Shown here: in pieces, positions 25,929-33,593 of the stretch
Numbering within the stretch: position 1 is the first letter of the stretch
Layout: each line of letters starts with the position of its first letter
Assembly (NCBI GenBank): GCA_003164095.1
Contig: PLRX01000062.1
Span: 11,345-48,056 of the forward strand
Direction of reading: 5' to 3'
From: Acidimicrobiaceae bacterium
Lineage (GTDB): Bacteria > Actinomycetota > Acidimicrobiia > Acidimicrobiales > RAAP-2
DNA length: 36,712 bases
Notes under the pieces: model-generated
Database searches by the model: none
What the model was told of the DNA's origin: nothing
Seen by the model: the letters and a program-made list of their open reading frames with translations, nothing else
Position numbers and translations under genes: made by a program

Positions 25929-26267
25929 ATGAGCCATGACCGGAGGGACCACCGCCGACCGGATGCCGACGCCTCCCCTTGCGGGGTGGTCGTCCCGATG
26001 CCGGTGCGCCGCGCCGAGCACCTGGACCGGACGACCGGAGCGACGCCGGGCGTGACCCCGGGCGAGGGGGCCTTCACCGTCGACTGTGCCGACTGCGCCC
26101 ACCGGCACACGCCCGTGTGCGACGACTGCGTGGTGTCGTTCATCGTGGGACGCGAGCCGGACGACGCCCTGGTGGTCGACGCCGACGAGGCCCGTGCCGT
26201 GCGGCTGCTGGAGCGGGCCGGCCTGGTGCCCGGCGTGCGCCACGAGGCCCAGGCCAGCGGCCTGTAG
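25929..26267 (+). CDS. Small CxxC-x7-CxxC protein of unknown function
   Basis: The 112-residue protein has four cysteines, C53, C56, C64 and C67, in DCADCAHRHTPVCDDC, a likely zinc site, followed by VVSFIVGREPDDALVVDADEARAVRLLERAGLVPG. The first 50 residues are charged and proline-rich and look disordered. I recall similar small proteins with the CDDC-VVSF-LLERAGLVP core in other actinobacteria, without an assigned function. ATG at 25929 has a clear GAGGAG ribosome binding site (25915-25920), which supports a real gene. It is divergent from the permease-kinase gene (254-nt gap) and 72 nt upstream of queG. No enzyme motif is seen. Confidence 0.75.
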   Translation: MSHDRRDHRRPDADASPCGVVVPMPVRRAEHLDRTTGATPGVTPGEGAFTVDCADCAHRHTPVCDDCVVSFIVGREPDDALVVDADEARAVRLLERAGLVPGVRHEAQASGL

Positions 26268-26339
26268 CCGCCCACGGGATGGACCCAGTGGCGCTGACGA
26301 CCGTCCCGGGTCGTGCTCTGGACCGTGCGACCATGGGGT

Positions 26340-27500
26340 GTGCCCAGTCCCGTCGTGACCAACTCCCCGGTGGTGTCCGCCGACACCCTGGCCGCGCTCG
26401 CCCGGTCGGTGCTCGAGATCGGGGCCGAGTCCGGCCTCGCGGCGGTGGGGATCGCCGGTGCCGAGCCGTTCCACGACACAAGGGCCACCCTCGAGGCACG
26501 CCGCGACGCCGGCCTCCACGGGGGCATGCAGTTCACCTACCGGAACCCCGGTCGTTCGACCGACCCCGACCGGATCCTGTCCGGCGCCCGGTCCCTGGTG
26601 GTCGGGGCCCGCGGCTACCTGCGTCAGGAGCTCCCCGACCAGGATTGCGCTGACCAGCAACGTGGCCCGGGCCCGGGTCCGCGGCGACCGGCCGGTTCCA
26701 TCGCCCGCTACGCACGCCACGACCACTACGGAGCACTTCGGGCCGGGCTGGACCGCATCGCCGACCGCATCGTCGCCGACGGGTGGCGGGCCCGCGTGGT
26801 CGTCGACGACAACGCCCTGGTGGACCGGGCGGCCGCCCAGCGGGCCGGGCTCGGTTGGTTCGGTCGGAACACCCTCCTCCTCCTTCCCGGGCTCGGCTCG
26901 TGGTCGGTGCTCGGCTCGGTGGTTACCGACGCCCCGCTCGAGCCCACGCCACCCGCCGGCCCCTCGGCACCAGCGGAGGGATGTGGCACCTGCCGGCGCT
27001 GCATCACGGCATGCCCCACCGGTGCCCTGGTCGACGACGGCGTCCTGGACGCCCGGCGCTGCCTGGCCTGGCTCGCCCAGGCGCCGGGCACCTTCCCCGT
27101 GGAGTTCCGTTCCGCCCTGGGTTCCCGGATCTACGGGTGCGACGACTGCCAGCAGGTCTGCCCGGTCAACCGGACGGGGGAGCGGCGGCAGGTGCCGCCC
27201 GCCCCTGAGGCGGGCACCACCGCCGAGGTCGACCTCTTTGGCCTGCTGACCGCGTCCGACGCCGACCTCCTGGCCGACCACGGCCGGTGGTACATCGCCG
27301 AGCGCGACCCCCGCTACCTCCGGCGCAACGCCCTGGTTGCACTGGGCAATGTCGGCGACGGCACCGATGCGGACACCACCGGCACGCTGGACCGCTACGC
27401 CCGGGGCGACGACGCGCTCCTGGCCGAGCACGCCCGCTGGGCACTGGACCGCCTCGGCGTGACCGTCACGCCCGACGGGTCGGCGGAGGTTCGCGCGTGA
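26340..27500 (+). CDS. queG: Epoxyqueuosine reductase
   Basis: The enzyme performs the last step of queuosine synthesis, reducing epoxyqueuosine in tRNA to queuosine with cobalamin and two [4Fe-4S] clusters. With GTG at 26340 it has 386 residues. Cluster ligands are C215, C218, C221 and C225 in CGTCRRCITACPTGAL and C267, C270 and C274 in GCDDCQQVCPVN. The N-terminal FTYRNPGRSTDPDRIL and the DDNALVDRAAAQRAGLGWFG region fit the family, and the C-terminal part has HEAT-like repeats. GTG at 26355 is an alternative start. No other queuosine gene is in the window. Its stop overlaps the next start as GTGA. Use of cobalamin is consistent with the B12-dependent reductase downstream. Confidence 0.9.
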   Translation: MPSPVVTNSPVVSADTLAALARSVLEIGAESGLAAVGIAGAEPFHDTRATLEARRDAGLHGGMQFTYRNPGRSTDPDRILSGARSLVVGARGYLRQELPDQDCADQQRGPGPGPRRPAGSIARYARHDHYGALRAGLDRIADRIVADGWRARVVVDDNALVDRAAAQRAGLGWFGRNTLLLLPGLGSWSVLGSVVTDAPLEPTPPAGPSAPAEGCGTCRRCITACPTGALVDDGVLDARRCLAWLAQAPGTFPVEFRSALGSRIYGCDDCQQVCPVNRTGERRQVPPAPEAGTTAEVDLFGLLTASDADLLADHGRWYIAERDPRYLRRNALVALGNVGDGTDADTTGTLDRYARGDDALLAEHARWALDRLGVTVTPDGSAEVRA

Positions 27501-28639
27501 CCCACCTGCTGGTCACCAATGACTTCCCGCCGAAGGTGGGTGGCATCCAGGCCTACCTCTGGGAGCTCTGGCGCCGGCTCGAACCCGACTCGTTCGCCGT
27601 GCTCACGGCCTCATCCGACCCCGGTGCCGACGCCTTCGACGCGGAGCAGGCGGCCCGGGGCATCCGGATCGAGCGGGTGGCGTCCAAGGTCCTGGTCCCG
27701 ACCCCCGGGCTGGTGCGCCGCATCCGCCAGTCGGCCGAGCGGGTCGGCGCCGACCTGGTGGTGCTCGACCCCGCCTTCCCCCTCGGTGTGATCGGACCCC
27801 GACTGGGACTTCCCTATGCCGTCCTGCTGCACGGGGCCGAGGTGGCCGTCCCGGGACGCCTCCCGGTCAGCCGGTCCGTCCTGGCCCATGTGGTGCGCGG
27901 TTCGTCGCTCGTCATCTCCGCCGGGGGCTATCCGGCAGCGGAGGCCCGGCGTGCCGTCCGAGGTCGGGGCATGCCGCGGGTGGTCGAGATCCCCCCGGGA
28001 GTGGACCTCGACCGGTTCGTGCCGTTGGACGAGGACGAGCGGACCCGGGCCCGGGCCGACCTGGGCCTGCCGGTCGAAGGCCCCCTGGTGGTGAGTGTCA
28101 GCCGACTCGTGCCCCGCAAGGGGATGGACGTGCTCATCGACGCGGCGGCCCAGTTGGCCGGCCAGTATCCCGACCTGACGGTGGCCATTGCCGGACGGGG
28201 TCGTGACGCCGAGCGCCTGGCCGGCCGCGTCGCCGAGCTCGGTGCGCCGGTGCGCCTCCTGGGAGGTGTGTCCGATGCCGACCTCCCCCGATTGGTGGGT
28301 GCGGCCGATGTGTTCGCCATGCTGTGCCGCAACCGGTGGCTGGGACTCGAGCAGGAGGGCTTCGGCATCGTGTTCCTGGAGGCCGCGGCGGCCGGCGTGG
28401 CCCAGGTGGCCGGTGCCTCGGGCGGAGCGGGCGAGGCGGTGGAGGACAAGGTGACCGGCGTGATCGTCCGACGCCCCACCGAGGCGGGGGATGTCGCCCG
28501 GGCGGTGGCCGGCCTGCTGGAGGACCCGACGGGTCGCGAGGCCATGGGGCGTGCCGCCCGCAGGCGGGCAGAGGCATCCTTCGACTACGACCTGCTCGCA
28601 CCTAGGCTGGGCGCGTCGCTCAGCGACGTGAACGGTTGA
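27497..28639 (+). CDS. pimB: GT4 glycosyltransferase, PimB-like phosphatidylinositol mannoside mannosyltransferase
   Basis: The 380-residue GT-B enzyme begins THLLVTNDFPPKVGGIQAYLWEL, the donor-side signature of PimB'-type alpha-mannosyltransferases that add the second mannose to phosphatidylinositol monomannoside at the cytoplasmic membrane. LLHGAEVAVPGRLPV lines the acceptor cleft, SRLVPRKGMDVLIDA is the GT4 donor motif, and the E-x7-E pattern is in EQEGFGIVFLEAAAAG. GTG at 27497 overlaps the queG stop by 4 nt. The following SRPBCC gene mirrors the order I recall near pimB' (Rv2188c-Rv2185c) in Mycobacterium tuberculosis. Another GT4 specificity is possible, but the start motif and context favour PimB. 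Confidence 0.82.
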   Translation: MTHLLVTNDFPPKVGGIQAYLWELWRRLEPDSFAVLTASSDPGADAFDAEQAARGIRIERVASKVLVPTPGLVRRIRQSAERVGADLVVLDPAFPLGVIGPRLGLPYAVLLHGAEVAVPGRLPVSRSVLAHVVRGSSLVISAGGYPAAEARRAVRGRGMPRVVEIPPGVDLDRFVPLDEDERTRARADLGLPVEGPLVVSVSRLVPRKGMDVLIDAAAQLAGQYPDLTVAIAGRGRDAERLAGRVAELGAPVRLLGGVSDADLPRLVGAADVFAMLCRNRWLGLEQEGFGIVFLEAAAAGVAQVAGASGGAGEAVEDKVTGVIVRRPTEAGDVARAVAGLLEDPTGREAMGRAARRRAEASFDYDLLAPRLGASLSDVNG

Positions 28640-28684
28640 CGCCCGTGGGGGTGTCAGCGGAGGAATCGAGGAGGAGGGCCGATC

Positions 28685-29128
28685 GTGGCGGAACAAGCCA
28701 CTGAGAGGATGGTCGTGTCGGCTGATCCGGCGCGCTGTTTCGAGATCAGCGCCGACATCGCCAGCTATCCGACGTGGGCCGCCGACATCAAGGAGGTCAC
28801 CGTCGTCGAACGCGACCCCGAGGGCCGCCCTGCCGTAGTCACCTTCCGCGCCGCCGCATTCGGGCGCAGCACCAGCTACACGCTGGCCTACGATTACTCC
28901 GAGGCGCCCGGCGTCCTGGCCTGGGTGCAGACCGAGGGCGACATCACCTCCAAGCTCGACGGCCGGTACGTCTTCGCGGCCACCCCGGACGGCGGGACCG
29001 AGGTGACCTACCACCTCGAGGTCGAGTTGAAGGTGCCCCTCCCGGGGTTCATCAAGATGCGTGCCCAGAGCCGCATCATGTCGATCGCCCTGCGCGACCT
29101 GAAGGCCCGGGTCGAGTCGACAGCGTGA
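28685..29128 (+). CDS. SRPBCC / polyketide cyclase-dehydrase-like small protein
   Basis: The 147-residue protein has the START-like fold pattern: ATERMVVSADPARCFEISADIASYPTW at the N-terminus, a run of beta strands, and a long C-terminal helix (LPGFIKMRAQSRIMSIALRDL). Such proteins bind hydrophobic ligands; the Rv2185c-type members next to pimB' are uncharacterised. GTG at 28685 follows GGAGGAGGG. It sits 45 nt after the glycosyltransferase and 7 nt before the LLM gene, so a three-gene transcript is likely. A role in lipid carrying for mannoside synthesis is conceivable but unproven. Confidence 0.8.
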   Translation: MAEQATERMVVSADPARCFEISADIASYPTWAADIKEVTVVERDPEGRPAVVTFRAAAFGRSTSYTLAYDYSEAPGVLAWVQTEGDITSKLDGRYVFAATPDGGTEVTYHLEVELKVPLPGFIKMRAQSRIMSIALRDLKARVESTA

Positions 29129-29135
29129 CCGACCG

Positions 29136-29828
29136 GTGAAGGTCGGCGTCACCCTCCCGCAGTTCCGTGACTCGGCCGACGAGGCCCTGGACGCGGCCCG
29201 CCGGGCGGAGGAGCTGGGCATCGACGGGGTCTTCGTGTTCGACCACCTGTGGCCCATGGGCCAGCCCGGACGTCCGGCGCTGTCCTCGGGACCGCTGCTC
29301 GGTGCATTGGCCGCGGTCACCTCGACCATCCACCTGGGCACGCTGGTGGCCCGCATCGGCCTGGTGCCCGACGACGTCCTGATCGAGGTGCTGTGCGGGG
29401 TCGACTCCCTCAGCGGTGGCCGGCTGGTGGCCGGCATCGGCACGGGCGACAGTCTGAGCCGCGAGGAGAACGACGCCTACGGTATCCCCTTCGAAGCCGC
29501 CGACATCCGCCGTGCCCGCCTGGTCACCGTGGCCACCGCCGTGGCCGCCACCGGGATCCCGGTGTGGATCGGGGGCGGGCGACCCGAGATGGTCGCCCTG
29601 GCCCGCACCACCGGGGCCGCCGTCAACGTGTGGCAGGTGGGGGCCGACCGGGTCGCGCCACTGGCGGCGGCGGGCGTCGACGTCACCTGGGGCGGCCCGG
29701 TGGGAGACACCGTCGAGGCGGCCACGGCCACGCTCTCCGAGGTGGCCGCGGTGGGCGCCACCTGGGCGGTCTGTGCCTGGCCGGACTCGCTCGAGGTCGT
29801 CGCCGAGGCCGCAGCCGCCGTCCGGTGA
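29136..29828 (+). CDS. Short LLM-class flavin/F420-dependent oxidoreductase-like protein
   Basis: At 230 residues this luciferase-like TIM-barrel protein is clearly shorter than the usual 290-340. Typical parts are [55 protein letters not shown] and [16 protein letters not shown]. The C-terminal half is compressed to [17 protein letters not shown] and a short ending, so the last barrel strands may be reduced. GTG at 29136 lies 7 nt after the SRPBCC stop. Whether it is active, or binds cofactor without the missing region, cannot be told from sequence. Confidence 0.7.
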   Translation: MKVGVTLPQFRDSADEALDAARRAEELGIDGVFVFDHLWPMGQPGRPALSSGPLLGALAAVTSTIHLGTLVARIGLVPDDVLIEVLCGVDSLSGGRLVAGIGTGDSLSREENDAYGIPFEAADIRRARLVTVATAVAATGIPVWIGGGRPEMVALARTTGAAVNVWQVGADRVAPLAAAGVDVTWGGPVGDTVEAATATLSEVAAVGATWAVCAWPDSLEVVAEAAAAVR

Positions 29829-29884
29829 CGGCCGCGGCCGCTGGCCGCCTCCGGTACGCGTCGGGTGCGGTTCCTTTGCAGCGG

Positions 29885-29890
29885 TAACCT
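29885..29890 (+). promoter_or_regulatory. Putative -10 box (TAACCT) of a leaderless transcript
   Basis: TAACCT ends 5 nt before the ATG at 29896, with no room for a ribosome binding site other than the GGGG directly at the start codon. Confidence 0.5.
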
Positions 29891-29895
29891 GGGGC

Positions 29896-31104
29896 ATGGA
29901 ATTCCGCCGGATCAACGGGCTGCCGCCGTACGTCTTCGCCACGATGAACGACCTGAAGGCAGCGGCCCGTCACGACGGACGTGATGTGATCGATATGGGC
30001 TTCGGCAACCCCGACCTCCCCTCGCCCGACGTCGCCGTGGAGAAGCTGGCCGAGGCGGCCCGCAACCCGCGCAACCACCGCTACTCGGCCAGCCGCGGCA
30101 TCCCGAAGATCCGCAAGGCCATCTGCGACCTCTACCTGCGCAAGTTCGACGTCGAGCTCGACCCCGAGACCGAGGTGGTCACCACCATCGGTGCCAAGGA
30201 GGGCCTGTCGCACCTGATGTGGGTGCTGGCCGGACCGGGCGACACGGTGCTCGTGCCGTCGCCGTCGTACCCCATCCACATCTACGCCCCGCTCTTTGCC
30301 GGCGCCGACATCCGCCACGTCCGGCTCGACACGCCGAACGGCAAGGGTGTCGACAGCGCCGAGGGCGGCGCCGCCTTCTTCGACAACCTCATGGAGGCAT
30401 GGGAGTCGGCCTGGCCCAAGCCCCGGGTCGTCGTGCTGTCGTTCCCGCACAACCCGACGACCGAGTGCGTGGACCTGGCCTGGATGACCCGCCTCGTCGA
30501 GTTCGCCAAGGAGCACGAGATCGTGCTGGTGCACGACTTCGCCTACGCCGACATCGCCTTCGACGGGTACACGCCGCCGTCCATCCTCCAGGTACCCGGG
30601 GCCAAGGACGTGGCCGTCGAGCTGTACACGATGACCAAGTCGTTCTCGATGGCGGGGTGGCGCGTCGGCTTCATGGTCGGCAACGCCGAGATCGTCCAGG
30701 CCCTCACCAAGCTCAAGAGCTACCTGGACTACGGCACCTTCCAGCCCATCCAGATCGCCGCCATCGTGGCCATGAACGAGGCGCCGGACTACCCGAAGGT
30801 GATCAACGACATCTACCAGTCGCGACGCGACGCCCTGTGCGACGGGCTCAAGCGGATCGGCTGGGACGTCACCCCGCCCCGGGGGACCATGTTCGTGTGG
30901 GCGCCCATCCCCGAGCAGTACGGCGAGATGGGATCGCTCGACTTCGCAAAGTTCCTGATCGAGGAGGCCGATGTGGCCACCTCGCCCGGCGTCGGCTTCG
31001 GACCCGGGGGCGACGGCCACGTGCGGTTCGCCCTCATCGAGAACGAGCAGCGCATCGGCCAGAGCGTGCGTGGCATGCGCAAGGCCCTGACCCGGCTCGT
31101 CTGA
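29896..31104 (+). CDS. Class I/II aminotransferase, AlaC-like
   Basis: The 402-residue PLP fold type I enzyme resembles the alanine-forming transaminase AlaC and related glutamate-pyruvate transaminases. The PLP lysine is K248 in [15 protein letters not shown]. Supporting motifs are [42 protein letters not shown] and [26 protein letters not shown]-type and [13 protein letters not shown] segments close the protein. It starts at ATG 29896 behind a TAACCT box and seems to be transcribed alone. It could link alanine and glutamate pools, complementing the alanine dehydrogenase 15 kb upstream. Confidence 0.88.
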   Translation: MEFRRINGLPPYVFATMNDLKAAARHDGRDVIDMGFGNPDLPSPDVAVEKLAEAARNPRNHRYSASRGIPKIRKAICDLYLRKFDVELDPETEVVTTIGAKEGLSHLMWVLAGPGDTVLVPSPSYPIHIYAPLFAGADIRHVRLDTPNGKGVDSAEGGAAFFDNLMEAWESAWPKPRVVVLSFPHNPTTECVDLAWMTRLVEFAKEHEIVLVHDFAYADIAFDGYTPPSILQVPGAKDVAVELYTMTKSFSMAGWRVGFMVGNAEIVQALTKLKSYLDYGTFQPIQIAAIVAMNEAPDYPKVINDIYQSRRDALCDGLKRIGWDVTPPRGTMFVWAPIPEQYGEMGSLDFAKFLIEEADVATSPGVGFGPGGDGHVRFALIENEQRIGQSVRGMRKALTRLV

Positions 31105-31122
31105 GCCGCACCGCCCTCCTGG

Positions 31123-31941
31123 TCAGCGCGACCGGGCGGTGACCACCTCGGCGGCGCCGAAGCTGGCCCGCATCCGGGCGGCCGACGAGGTGAACAGGGC
31201 CCGCTTGGGCAACCCGAGCGAGCGGAGCTCGTCGGCCATCGGATGGTCGCCCAGCACCAGGGTCGCCCCGCCGGGACGACCGGCCACGCCCTCAGCCGAG
31301 GTCTCCCACCCGGTGCGGCGCAGCACGCCGTCGCGGAAGGAGTAGCTGGCGGGTGCCTGGGTCGGCAGCCGGACCGGGCCGCCGGACGCCATGGTGAGTG
31401 TCAGCACGTGCACACCGTCGTCGACGAGCCGGACAGTCGTGCCTGTGCCCCGTCGGGTGTCGCCCGGCTCGGGCTCGTCGATGTCGATGGTGGTCACCCA
31501 CTTGGGGAAACCCCAGATGTCCCGGCCGGCCTCGCAGGTGAACGACTGATCGACGGGCAGCTGGTGGATGTAGGCGCCGATGGCTCCCGAGGTGAACTCC
31601 CGGAACCGGTCGACGGCCGACGGGCGCGGTGGCGCGTCGTGGGGTCGGACCACGAAGCTGACCGCCACCTCGTGATAGGGGTCGAGGTCGGTGTCGTCGT
31701 AGCGGCAGACGGCCAGGGCCAGCAGTGCCTTGCCCGGCAGCGGGCCGGTCACCTCGAGGCCGGTGGGGTCGACGATCCGCTGGGCGGCGGGCGCCGGGAC
31801 CAGGTACTGGACACCCCACTGGGCGGCCCGGCGGACCTCGACGGGCAGCCCGATCGTGCGGCCCTGGATCTGCCAAGGTCCCTGGTCGGAGGGGGTGTCC
31901 GCAGTTGTGGACTGGGGTGCCGTCGCCGTGCCGTGCGTCAT
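31123..31941 (-). CDS. Acetoacetate decarboxylase-fold protein
   Basis: The 272-residue protein belongs to the acetoacetate decarboxylase superfamily. The Schiff-base lysine candidate is K147 in DIWGFPKWVT, preceded by the conserved YHEVAVSFVV strand (89-98) and the FTCEAGRDIWG segment. True acetoacetate decarboxylases release acetone and carbon dioxide, but many family members catalyse other aldolase or dehydratase reactions, and the following lysine of the GFPKK motif is Trp here. ATG at 31941 has TGTACT 6 nt upstream and no ribosome binding site. It diverges from the acyltransferase gene with only 37 nt between start codons. It converges on the AlaC-like gene with an 18-nt gap. Confidence 0.8.
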   Translation of the reverse strand: MTHGTATAPQSTTADTPSDQGPWQIQGRTIGLPVEVRRAAQWGVQYLVPAPAAQRIVDPTGLEVTGPLPGKALLALAVCRYDDTDLDPYHEVAVSFVVRPHDAPPRPSAVDRFREFTSGAIGAYIHQLPVDQSFTCEAGRDIWGFPKWVTTIDIDEPEPGDTRRGTGTTVRLVDDGVHVLTLTMASGGPVRLPTQAPASYSFRDGVLRRTGWETSAEGVAGRPGGATLVLGDHPMADELRSLGLPKRALFTSSAARMRASFGAAEVVTARSR

Positions 31942-31947
31942 GAGTGC

Positions 31948-31953
31948 AGTACA
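31948..31953 (-). promoter_or_regulatory. Putative -10 box (TGTACT) for the decarboxylase-fold gene
   Basis: TGTACT on the minus strand ends 6 nt before the ATG at 31941. It shares the 37-nt gap with the opposing TACCGT box, so the two promoters must overlap. Confidence 0.4.
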
Positions 31954-31966
31954 CCACACGCGGGGA

Positions 31967-31972
31967 TACCGT
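31967..31972 (+). promoter_or_regulatory. Putative -10 box (TACCGT) of a leaderless transcript
   Basis: TACCGT ends 6 nt before the GTG at 31979. No ribosome binding site lies between. Confidence 0.5.
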
Positions 31973-31978
31973 TGCCTC

Positions 31979-32722
31979 GTGGCCTACTGGATCATGAAGG
32001 CGATCATCAGCCCCTTCCTCTTCCTGTTCTGGCGCGTCCGGGTCGAGGGGCGCGAGCACATCCCCGCCGACGGGCCCGTGATCCTGGCCGCGAACCACCA
32101 GTCCTTCTGCGACTCGTTCTTCCTCCCCGTCGTGGTCCGGCGCCGCGTGACCTACGTCGCCAAGGCCGAGTACTTCGACAGCTGGAAGACGTCCTGGTTC
32201 TTCCGGGCGGCCGGCCAGATCCCCATGAACCGCAGCGGGGGCGACGCCTCGCAGCGGGCGCTCGACACGGCGACGGCCGTGCTGCAGGACGGCGGCGTGC
32301 TCGCCATCTACCCCGAGGGCACCCGGGCGCCCGACGTCCGCCTCCACAAGGGCAAGACGGGGGTGGCGCGGCTCGCCCTCCGGTGCGACGTGCCCGTGAT
32401 CCCGGTGGGCCTGGTGGGCACCCGGACCGTCCAGCCCCCCGGCTCCATGGTCATGCGGCCGTTCCACACGGTGACGGTGCGTTTCGGTCCTCCCATCGCC
32501 TACGAGGCCGGTGGCTTGCGGATCACGACGGGGGAGTGCACGCCCGGGCACCCGGCCGGCGAGGGTGCACGGGGGGATGCCGAGCAGGACGAGCTGCGGG
32601 CGCTCACGGACGCCCTCATGGCCGGCATCGCCGGCCTGTCGGGCCAGGCGTACGTCGACCAGTACGCCAGCCGTAAGAAGCGGGCGCCTGAGGATGGCGA
32701 TCCGGCGATCGCTCCGGTCTGA
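31979..32722 (+). CDS. 1-acyl-sn-glycerol-3-phosphate acyltransferase (PlsC-like)
   Basis: The 247-residue membrane-associated acyltransferase transfers an acyl chain to a lyso-phospholipid precursor. The catalytic NHQSFCD (H40, D45) and EGTR (113-116) motifs are present, along with GQIPMNRSG and VPVIPVGLVGT. A hydrophobic N-terminal segment (AIISPFLFLFW) anchors it. GTG at 31979 is chosen by the TACCGT box 6 nt upstream. The C-terminal 45 residues are hydrophilic and variable. It could act in phosphatidate or in PIM acylation; the PimB-like gene is 3.3 kb upstream, too far to decide. Confidence 0.88.
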   Translation: MAYWIMKAIISPFLFLFWRVRVEGREHIPADGPVILAANHQSFCDSFFLPVVVRRRVTYVAKAEYFDSWKTSWFFRAAGQIPMNRSGGDASQRALDTATAVLQDGGVLAIYPEGTRAPDVRLHKGKTGVARLALRCDVPVIPVGLVGTRTVQPPGSMVMRPFHTVTVRFGPPIAYEAGGLRITTGECTPGHPAGEGARGDAEQDELRALTDALMAGIAGLSGQAYVDQYASRKKRAPEDGDPAIAPV

Positions 32723-32763
32723 GTTCGTAATCCGGACGAAACCGTGCCGACACAATCCGCCTC

Positions 32764-32769
32764 TACCCT
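32764..32769 (+). promoter_or_regulatory. Putative -10 box (TACCCT) of a leaderless transcript
   Basis: TACCCT ends 6 nt before the GTG at 32776, with no ribosome binding site. Confidence 0.5.
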
Positions 32770-32775
32770 GACGCC

Positions 32776-33459
32776 GTGCCCAATTACCTGATCCGCGTCC
32801 AGCTACCCGACCGACCCGGCGCCCTCGGTGCCGTGGCCAGCCGCATCGGCTCCGTTGGCGGGGACGTGGTGTCCATCGACATCCTCCAGCGTGACAACGG
32901 CGTCGTCGTCGACGAGCTGGGGGTCGGGCTGGCGGGGGACCACCTGCTCGGCCTGCTGCGTGACGAGATCCTCGAGGTCGACGGGGTCTCCATCGAGGCC
33001 CTCCGGCCGGTGGAGGGAGCGCTACCCGACCGGCACGCCGAGCTGCTGGACATCGCCACCGAACTGTTCGTCCAGTCCTCGTCGGACGCCCTCCTCGACC
33101 ACCTGGCCTCGCGTGTGCAGCGCAGCCTGGTGGCCGACTTCGCCGCCATCGTCGACGCCGACACGACACGGGTGACCAGCAAGCACGGCGAGGCACCCAC
33201 CGACGACGAGGTGCGGGCCATGGCGCTCTGGGCGGTGGCCCCGACCTCGGCACCCGTCGGGGCCGATGTGACCGGGGCCGACGGGGCCGACGGGGCCGAC
33301 GGGGCCGACCCGAGCCCGGGGGTGGCGGCCGCTGAGCTGGTGCGGGCCGGTGTGGTGCTGGTGGTGGGACGGTCCACCCCGGTGTTCCGCACCCGGGAGC
33401 GCCAGTGGATCGCCATCATGGCGGAGCTGGCCGACCACGGCTGGCGCGAACTGGCCTGA
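32776..33459 (+). CDS. ACT-domain protein of unknown function
   Basis: The 227-residue protein starts with an ACT domain (about 1-75: NYLIRVQLPDRPGALGAVASRIG), which usually binds amino acids. A second domain (about 85-225) has helices and strands, with ELFVQSSSDALLDHLASRVQRSLVADFAAIV near its start and a VVLVVGRSTPVFRTRERQW strand-helix near its end, perhaps a degenerate GAF-like fold. Between them, near residue 168, is a (Gly-Ala-Asp)4 stretch encoded by a 9-bp tandem repeat. No catalytic domain is seen, so a regulatory or sensory role is likely. GTG at 32776 sits behind a TACCCT box. Confidence 0.75.
   Translation: MPNYLIRVQLPDRPGALGAVASRIGSVGGDVVSIDILQRDNGVVVDELGVGLAGDHLLGLLRDEILEVDGVSIEALRPVEGALPDRHAELLDIATELFVQSSSDALLDHLASRVQRSLVADFAAIVDADTTRVTSKHGEAPTDDEVRAMALWAVAPTSAPVGADVTGADGADGADGADPSPGVAAAELVRAGVVLVVGRSTPVFRTRERQWIAIMAELADHGWRELA
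33274..33309 (+). repeat. Four perfect copies of GGGGCCGAC (9-bp tandem repeat)
   Basis: Copies lie at 33274-33282, 33283-33291, 33292-33300 and 33301-33309 with no mismatches and encode Gly-Ala-Asp four times. A diverged fifth copy begins at about 33259. The unit is a multiple of three, so changes in copy number keep the frame. Confidence 0.9.
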
Positions 33460-33593
33460 CGACCGGTCATCCGGCCGGACGGTCGGAGGCCCTGACCCGT
33501 TGCGTCGAGCCGGCGCCAACCAGGTGCCGTCGGATGGGCCCACGACCCACGACCCACGGACCCTGGACGCAACCGGTTCCGGATCGATGTCGG

